Assembly (NCBI GenBank): GCA_963995505.1
Contig: OZ023197.1
Coordinates: 14,940,475 to 15,004,474 of the forward strand
DNA length: 64,000 nucleotides
Direction of reading: 5' to 3'
DNA from: Hypericum androsaemum
Taxonomy: Eukaryota; Streptophyta; Magnoliopsida; Malpighiales; Hypericaceae
Shown here: positions 57,402 through 64,000 of the stretch, in pieces
Layout of the letters: every line of letters begins with the position of its first letter
Position numbering within the stretch: the first letter of the stretch is position 1
The notes under the pieces: model-generated
The model's database searches: none
What the model saw: the letters and a program-made list of their open reading frames with translations, nothing else
What the model was told of the DNA's origin: nothing
Translations under genes and position numbers: made by a program

Positions 57402-60278
57402 ATGAAGTGCGTAGTACATGGGATGACTTCCTCAATCTCTTCCTTTTCACCCATATCGGGTCCTCCCAGAAATTGGCCTCATTCTCCGAAATCAGCTCCC
57501 AGGCTGCTCCCTGTTGTCCACTGTTCTCTTCAAGGTACATCCTTTTTGGCTTCCTTGGTTGGCAAAGGTTGAAACTTTGGTGTTTGAAATTTCAGTTTTG
57601 GAGATAAAGTTTGGGAATTGGAGCTTATAAGTGAGTTTGGCTACCTGGGGGACTTTTGCCCTTTTGGGTTTAGCCCCAAAGTTGTAGTCTTTATTATGTC
57701 TCGAAGCTATTTGTAATTTTGGTGTTGGGGAGTTGAGTTCTGGAGCTAAAGTTTGAGAAATTGGAGCTTTGTAAGTTTTGGTATCTGGGGGATTGTTTTC
57801 CTTTTGGGTATAGCCCCAAAGTTGCAGTCTTTAGTTCTAGAAGCTAGCTAGCTTTGTAGGTTCAGTACTGGGTCAGTGTAGTCTTTCCCAATTGTGGGTT
57901 CTAACCGGATGATAAGGAAAATAAATGTGGGAAGCTGCACTTGAGTCGGTTGAATTTTTTGCACTTTTGATCAGCAATGTTGAAAACTTTGATCTAGTTC
58001 TCACTGTTCTTACTCTGTTGAAGATGAATTGTGCAGGGACTGCGGCTGAACCAAAAGCTAGTTCGCTTTCGGAACCATTATTGATGAATGCAGTTAGAGG
58101 ACATGATGTTGAGAGGCCACCAGTTTGGCTCATGAGGCAAGCAGGGAGGTACATGAAGGCAAGATATCTTATTCATCTTTTACTCTTGTTTTCAGAGTGT
58201 GTATAAGCACCAGCGATCAATTCTTTATGTGTTTTGATCAGTGGATGCTGCCAGAGCTTGAAACTGAGCTCACAATCTGTTGGACTTAGACGTGCGTATC
58301 AAGTGTCTTTTCTTTTTTGAGTTTTGGCAAAGTCCATTCGTTGGTTAACTTGTCATTCTGGCTTGCTTTGATCATACTTGGTGCCGTTGATATATGCTCA
58401 TTGAGAACGTCTATTGACAGAGCTATCAAATCATATGCGAGAAGCATCCCTCATTCCGTGAGAGGTCAGAGAATGTGGATCTAGTGGTGGAAATTTCTCT
58501 GCAGCCATGGAAAGTATTTAAGCCAGATGGGGTAAGCTGATATAAGGAAGCATATCTTATCTTTCCGCTGAATTGAAACTACCCTGGACAACTTCTATTT
58601 GATGGTATAGGACTGCCCGAGTCAATCATGAATGCCACTTATCAGAAGTTTATTTTTCTGAAGAAGGAACATACTGAATGATATTATAGTTCTTCGTTTG
58701 GATTTGATAGACTTGTCAGTGCTTTAAGGTTTACTTTTCCGAGCAGGTCATTTTGTTCTCAGACATTCTGACCCCACATTCTGGAATGAATATACCTTTC
58801 GACATTGTGAAAGGCAAGGATCCTGTGATATTCAATCCTTTGCGAGAAGCTGCTGATGTTGAACAAGTGAGAAAATTTGTACCAGAGGAATCTGTTCCAT
58901 ATGTTGGAGAAGCATTGACAATTTTGCGGAAAGAGGTCTGAATTACTTCTCTCTTCTGACTTGCAGCTTGGTGTGGCATATCTTGTGTCTCTTAAGTTAC
59001 TACTAGCTCCGAAAAAACCAAGCCTCGCTATGAGAAAGAGTAGAGCTGTTCCTTCCGGCCTTCCTTCCTAAGAATGGGTCACTATACTCGGGGCTTATGC
59101 TGTGGATAGTTTCTCCCCGCGAGACCTAGTGATTCTCGTAAGACTCCATTGTAGAGATCATGAAGATAACCTGCCTCATAATGCTTTGGAATAGAAATTG
59201 TGAAGGCTGGGCATTGAGGAACCTCTTCAACTGAAACATTCAAGAAGAGCGACGTCTCTATATTTTGGCAGCTGCATAATCAGTGAGATTGTTAGTTTAT
59301 GGGTTTTAGGAGTAGGTTTGTGCTGTGATCTAATTTGAATAGAGCGTGAACAGTAAAATGGAATAATGATGACTTGATGCAGTTCAAATTAGTTAGAGAA
59401 TTTTAGTCGCTGCTTGTGATTATTTCTTAGAGTTGTCGACCTTGTCTGATAAATCATTATTGTCTCTCTGGTGCCTTACTGATCCAAGGGAAATGGCCAT
59501 TCGTCTTCCCTTTGTCAGGTGGATAACAAAGCTGCTGTGCTCGGTTTTGTTGGTGCTCCTTTTACACTGGCATCATATGTTGTTGAAGGTGGTTCGTCAA
59601 AGCATTACACTAAGATAAAAAGATTAGCTTTCTCCCAGCCCAAGGTAAGTCTATGAAGGCATGGAATTTCTCATTTCTGGGATGCTTATCTAATGGCTTG
59701 GTTGCTTGTTATTACAAATTAACATTTTCAACGTCTCCCCTCTCTTTTGTTTTCTGCCATAGGTTCTTCATGCTTTGCTTCAAAAATTCGCTACCTCCAT
59801 GGCAAGGTACATCCAGTACCAAGCTGACAATGGCGCGCAAGCAGTTCAAATCTTCGACTCATGGGCTACGGAGCTGAGTCCCGTGGATTTTGAGGAGTTC
59901 AGTCTCCCATACCTGAAGCAGATTGTGAACACTGTGAAACAGACTCATCCTAATCTCCCTCTGATTCTGTATGCAAGTGGATCCGGGGGTTTGCTAGAAA
60001 GGCTTGCCAGGACGGGGGTCGACGTAGTAAGCCTGGATTGGACGGTAGACATGGCAGAGGGCAGGCGTCGATTAGGACCTGATGTGGCGGTTCAGGGAAA
60101 CGTGGACCCTGGTGTTCTCTTCGGATCGAAGGACTTCATCACCAAACGGATAAACGACGTGGTACAAAAAGCAGGCAAGAGGAAACACATACTGAACCTT
60201 GGTCATGGAATAGTTGTTGGCACACCAGAGGAGAATGTTGCACATTTTTTCGAGGTAGCTAAAGGAATCAGATACTGA
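57402..60278 (+). CDS. HEME2: Uroporphyrinogen decarboxylase, chloroplast
   Basis: Six exons (57402-57534, 58037-58158, 58421-58531, 58747-58935, 59519-59644, 59763-60278) join in frame to give 398 residues, or 391 from the second in-frame ATG at 57423. The Ser/Pro-rich, acid-poor N-terminus is a plastid transit peptide. The enzyme signatures are [13 protein letters not shown] (substrate-binding), a DILTP block whose Asp is the usual catalytic acid, [26 protein letters not shown] and [16 protein letters not shown]. It converts uroporphyrinogen III to coproporphyrinogen III in haem and chlorophyll synthesis. Intron 2 begins GC (AAG|GCAAG) instead of GT. Intron 1 carries a 142-bp tandem duplication. 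It matches At2g40490 in position and sequence as I recall it. Confidence 0.95.
57599..57878. repeat. 142-bp tandem duplication in UROD intron 1
   Basis: Two units start at 57599 and 57741. They share TGGAG-TAAAGTTTG, an ATTGGAGCTT block, CTGGGGGA and TAGCCCCAAAGTTG-AGTCTTTA. They differ by substitutions and small indels. The duplication is intronic and leaves the reading frame alone. Confidence 0.8.
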
Positions 60279-61982
60279 GAGAAGACCTTGTGTTCCATTC
60301 TATCCGGTTGAAACATTGGATTAGTCGACTTGGTGCGTGCGTGCAAGGTACAACATTCAAATCGGTCTAAGCTGGTATTGTGGACTGGTACACTAATGAC
60401 TTTCCCAAGTCCTTTTCAGAACCCACTCAGCTCATGAACTGGATACTACTCACAATCTTGAATCTTTTAATTCCGTGGGCCTTGCGGCCAGATTAAAAAG
60501 CGCTTTGAGCCTAAGCTTTATCGTGGAAGTGGGTATGTGCCACCATATTTATATTTATTAGGAATAAACATCAAATAATCTTCTCTACTATTTTAAAAAG
60601 TTCAATTAGCACCATCTATTTAAAAGTAGTTTACATAAGTTCATGTACTTCTCTAAATAAGTCAAATAAAATCAATTTTTCGATCACCACCGACACATCA
60701 TCAATGTACATGACATTTTTTCATATAAAAAATGCCTCATCATCTTTAAGTTCGTTTTTTAATTGTTTTCTCTCCTCTTTAGACTGTAAAGGGAAACATA
60801 TATATCTTATTCATCTTCCGCCTAATAAGAGCCACTTATCTCAATAATGGAGAAGGTCGATCAAGGACATTAAGCCCGAACAGACATCTTGCAGCTACAA
60901 TGGCCAAGTTTCACACTGTCATTATGAATTTGGCCAAAGATTCAACCAATCGAGCAGTTATACATACCCCACTAGTGATGCCATTGGCTATTCCGAATTG
61001 CGTGGTTTTTTTGTCTGTGCGGTGCTACAGTCGTAGCTTATTGTGAATTTGGTGTTCGGAAATTTTTTTGTGTGAATTTGATGTACACGTCGGACAGCGA
61101 CTGAAAAATTCGTATGTTGGAACAAGATACAATTTTTAAAGTGATATCTTTCCAAGATACAAATTTTTAAGTCGTTTCCAAGATACCATTTAAAAAATCG
61201 TATCTTGGTCAAAAATCTGGGATGCATCCGAAATCTGATCAGATTTAAAATCAAGTATTGTCGAATTCTTAAGAAACCCTTGTTGTCCGTCCTGCAGTCT
61301 ATTATATGCACACTCATATTTAAATTTAGAGAGAGAGAGGGGGGAGGGACCCATGAGCCTATCCACCCAACTGCTTCAACTTTCCCCGGCTACACTCACT
61401 AATGCTACTATATTAATTAGGCCCTTTTATTGCTTGCTTGCTGCCCCCACATTGTACAATCACAGAAAGCGACCCGGATAAGTCTTCTTTCTGGAATTGG
61501 ATCCGATTACCATTTAATCTTAAATCATGAGTTGATTCACAAGTTTACAAAAAAAATCTTAATTATTTTTATAATATGGGTTTGGATTTAACGTTTAAAG
61601 TGATAACAGGAGGACGTGACTTATCTATTATTGCCTTGTTCGTCAAGCATGCAAAATGGACACAAGCTACAGCCTAGTCCTAGTGACCCCAAAACTGCCG
61701 GAGTGCAGTTTCTTTGTATGCTTCCGGATCTCAAAATCTCAGCTTTGGTGGGGCCCACGAGAAGAAATGCGAAAGGTCAGTGTCCTCGCTAAAAAATATT
61801 TAGATCCGACTACCGAATTATTCAATGCCGAAAAATAAAAAATAAGAAGATATGCAATGATGAAAAGGATCAATTAATATTTTCCCGTCTAAAAATCATC
61901 ACGGCCCACGACTAAGTAAGTAATATATATTGTTCCTCAAAAAAAAAAAGGTAATATATAACACATTGTTTATTAAATTATC
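60279..61982. other. Intergenic between convergent UROD and AZG1 genes
   Basis: AT-rich, without coding similarity. It holds the 3' ends of both genes and an imperfect three-unit repeat of an AAGATAC-ATTTTTAA unit at about 61124-61206. Confidence 0.5.
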
Positions 61983-63776
61983 TTACACCTGATCATCAAC
62001 CCCATCATCAGCTTCCCTAACCGTCCCAGCCTCTACCGATCTACTACCTCCTAGCTCCTCCGGTAGTTGACCACCGTTGACCCCACCACAGGCAGACGAC
62101 CGCTTCCCACCCGATAGCCACACGGCCCCCTCCCAAGCCCAATCCCACAGGTTCAACACAATGTAGGTCCCAATCCCGCCGATGAGGCCGTACGCTATGG
62201 AGTACGTCATCGGCATCACTATCAACGTCACGAACGCCGGGATCGCCTGCCGCATGTCCCCCCACTCGATCTCCACCACCGACCTCATCATCAGCACCCC
62301 GACCAGGATCAGCGGCGGCCCCACCGCCCACGCCGGGATCGACGCCAACAGCGGCGTGAAGAAGAACGCCAGGAAGAAGTACCCCGCCGCCGTTAGCGCC
62401 GTCAACCCCGTCCTCCCCCCCTCCCGTATCCCCGTCGACGACTCGATGAACGTCGTCACCGGCGATGTCCCGAGCAGGGATCCGACGACGATCGCCCCCG
62501 CGTCTGACATGAACGCAAAGTACTGCCCCTCGAACCCACCGTTCTGGTCCGCGAACCCCGCGAAGCGCGCCATCGAGTATAGCGTCCCCGTCGTGTCCAA
62601 AACGTCGACGTAGAGGAACGTCACTAGGGCTTCCCAGAACCGCCCCGTTTTAATGCCCTTGAAGCTTAGGGCTCCTGCGGTGTGTTTTATCACGTGGACG
62701 TCGACTACCTTTTTGAAATACTCGAACGACTGGTCGCCTTCCGTGGTGTTGGGGAAGGCGGTTACTTTGGTGTTACGGAACCAGCTGACGGCGGTTACGA
62801 AGACGATCCCGTAGATCATAGCGCCTTTTACGTTCTTGACCAGGCAGTATGCGATAATTACGAACCCTACCACGCCGAGCCAGAAGGTCGGGCTCTCCAT
62901 GCGGTGGTTGAGGCAGTATATCCCGCCGGAGACAGTGCCTCCGGGGAGGAGCGCGACGGTGCCGTTGGCCAGCGTCGTGACCGGCGCGAGGGAGGCGCGT
63001 GCGGAGGTAGGGCAGGCGGCGAGGGTGAGGAGGGTGGACGAGGAGTACCCGACGAGGCCGATGCCTTCGTTGCTTTGTAATCCGATGAAAGCGAGGAAGA
63101 GGCCGATCCCGGCGGAGGAGCTGATCCGGACGGGCTTCGGGACAAGCTTGGCGAGCTTGGCGCGGAGGCCGACAGCGGAGATGGCGAGGAAGATGAGCCC
63201 CTCGAGGAAGACGGCGGCGAGGGCGGTCTTGTAGGGGATGTTGCCGGAGCCGTGGAAGCCGACGACGGTGTAAGCGAAGTAGGCGTTGGTGCCCATCCCG
63301 GGGGCGAGGGCGAGGGGGAGGTTAGCGAGGAGTCCCATGATGACGCAACCTATCAAGGAGGAGGCCACGGTGGCGACGATGAGGTCGCGGCGGACGCTGT
63401 CCAAACACGCGGTGTAGCCTGGGTTGACGGGGTCGAACTTGCAGGAGACGTCCGGCTGGAGGATGTCGGCGACGGGGCAGGCGGAGATAGGGAGAGAGAG
63501 GTTGGTGGAGCAGAGGGGGAGGCAGTCGGAGACGGAGCAGGTGGCGCCGGAGTCGGAGAGGATGGAGGCATTGACGGCGAGGATGTAGGCCATGGTGAGG
63601 AAGGTGGCGGTGCCGGCGCGGAGCTCGGTGGTGAAGGTGGAGCCACGTTGCTTGAGCTTGAAGTAGTGGCCGGCCCGGGTGGAGGCAACCCAGTTGTTGA
63701 GCCTGGATAGCGATAGCCTCTGCTTCAGATGAGATAATCCTCCTGGTTCACCCATCGATCTCCTAATGATTACCAA
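61983..63776 (-). CDS. AZG1: Adenine/guanine permease AZG1-like
   Basis: A single minus-strand exon of 597 residues. The purine-permease (NCS2-like, AzgA) fold is clear: [26 protein letters not shown] near the start, then [63 protein letters not shown] and a late [19 protein letters not shown]. About 14 membrane segments are expected. AZG proteins import adenine and guanine across the plasma membrane, and AZG1 also moves cytokinin. The role here is by similarity. The gene is intronless and markedly GC-rich in the middle compared with its AT-rich flanks. The true start may be the Met at residue 8 (MGEPGG). Plus-strand frames across 62182-63710 are antisense shadows of this GC-rich frame. Confidence 0.95.
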   Translation of the reverse strand: MVIIRRSMGEPGGLSHLKQRLSLSRLNNWVASTRAGHYFKLKQRGSTFTTELRAGTATFLTMAYILAVNASILSDSGATCSVSDCLPLCSTNLSLPISACPVADILQPDVSCKFDPVNPGYTACLDSVRRDLIVATVASSLIGCVIMGLLANLPLALAPGMGTNAYFAYTVVGFHGSGNIPYKTALAAVFLEGLIFLAISAVGLRAKLAKLVPKPVRISSSAGIGLFLAFIGLQSNEGIGLVGYSSSTLLTLAACPTSARASLAPVTTLANGTVALLPGGTVSGGIYCLNHRMESPTFWLGVVGFVIIAYCLVKNVKGAMIYGIVFVTAVSWFRNTKVTAFPNTTEGDQSFEYFKKVVDVHVIKHTAGALSFKGIKTGRFWEALVTFLYVDVLDTTGTLYSMARFAGFADQNGGFEGQYFAFMSDAGAIVVGSLLGTSPVTTFIESSTGIREGGRTGLTALTAAGYFFLAFFFTPLLASIPAWAVGPPLILVGVLMMRSVVEIEWGDMRQAIPAFVTLIVMPMTYSIAYGLIGGIGTYIVLNLWDWAWEGAVWLSGGKRSSACGGVNGGQLPEELGGSRSVEAGTVREADDGVDDQV

Positions 63777-64000
63777 CCAGCTAAGCTCTTTTTCTCCGTC
63801 TTTTTTTTATTTTATTTTTCTGGGTTCTTATGGGTTCATCTGTCTCTGTGTGTGTATTTGAGAGCGTATCTGTGGTTTCTTCTGTCGCTGTGTCGTAGTA
63901 GGTTTCTTCTAGTGCCTTTGTAGTGGAGGGGTCAATTTTTGTGTGTGTTTTTTTAGTTTTTCTGTCTGGTGTAAATAATATATATCCAGAGAGATAATAA
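63777..64000. promoter_or_regulatory. AZG1 leader and promoter-proximal region
   Basis: Read on the minus strand this is an A/C-rich leader upstream of the AZG1 ATG. A TATATATT-like run (about 63978-63985) may be its TATA box. The window ends here. Confidence 0.4.

Noticed and set aside
62182..63710. Plus-strand frames including a Gly/Glu-rich 152-codon one
   Set aside because: Antisense shadows produced by the GC-rich AZG1 frame.

Overview
The window is nuclear DNA of a flowering plant, almost certainly a eudicot. Genes are interrupted by short GT-AG introns, intergenic DNA is AT-rich, and the proteins are plant-specific (NPF transporter, class III peroxidase, WEB/DUF827, DUF688, TIR-NBS-LRR). 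The repeats are Ty1-copia, L1-type LINE, hAT-like and Helitron sequences. The species cannot be named from sequence alone.

Layout. 1-10.3 kb is a nest of copia retrotransposons: a decayed plus-strand element running in from the left edge, a minus-strand remnant with its LTR at 3565-3885, and, inserted into that remnant, a structurally complete but coding-dead copia element (4831-10171) with a perfect 5-bp target duplication. From 12.5 kb the gene space starts: an HLH/ACT-like regulator (+), a BTB/POZ protein with a Cys-rich N-terminal exon (-), a truncated duplicate and an intact copy of a HIG1-type small membrane protein (-), a sororin-like cohesion factor (+), an NPF5.1-like transporter (+), a membrin-type Golgi SNARE (-), a peroxidase (+), a DUF688 protein (-), a WEB/DUF827 coiled-coil protein (+), a decayed deoxyhypusine hydroxylase copy, a TIR-NBS-LRR (+), a PyrP2-like HAD phosphatase of riboflavin synthesis (+), uroporphyrinogen decarboxylase (+) and an AZG1-like purine permease (-).

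Many of these genes recall, from memory, two paralogous Arabidopsis segments: At2g40435 to At2g40490 (HLH-like, BTB, NPF5.1, ASG8, WEB, HEME2) and At3g56220 to At3g56270 (HLH-like, BTB, sororin, unknown, WEB). The block therefore looks like an ancestral gene order. The membrin, peroxidase, DOHH pseudogene, TNL, PyrP2 and AZG1 genes were not part of that remembered order.

Mobile DNA between the genes is unusually readable. It includes a 637-bp hAT-like non-autonomous element, a LINE that has only ORF1 yet ends in poly(A) with a 9-bp target duplication, a solo LTR nested inside that LINE, two 5'-truncated LINE tails with 11-14 bp duplications, and a small Helitron with a clear terminal hairpin carrying a RING-H2 gene fragment and a helicase tail. 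I saw no wholly new gene system. The best leads are the TIR-NBS-LRR with every nucleotide-binding motif altered, the gene-capturing Helitron, the ORF1-only LINE, two GC-AG introns, and the duplicated HIG1 gene split off by a retroelement. Exon models were made by eye by joining splice sites that keep frame and family similarity; none is backed by transcripts.
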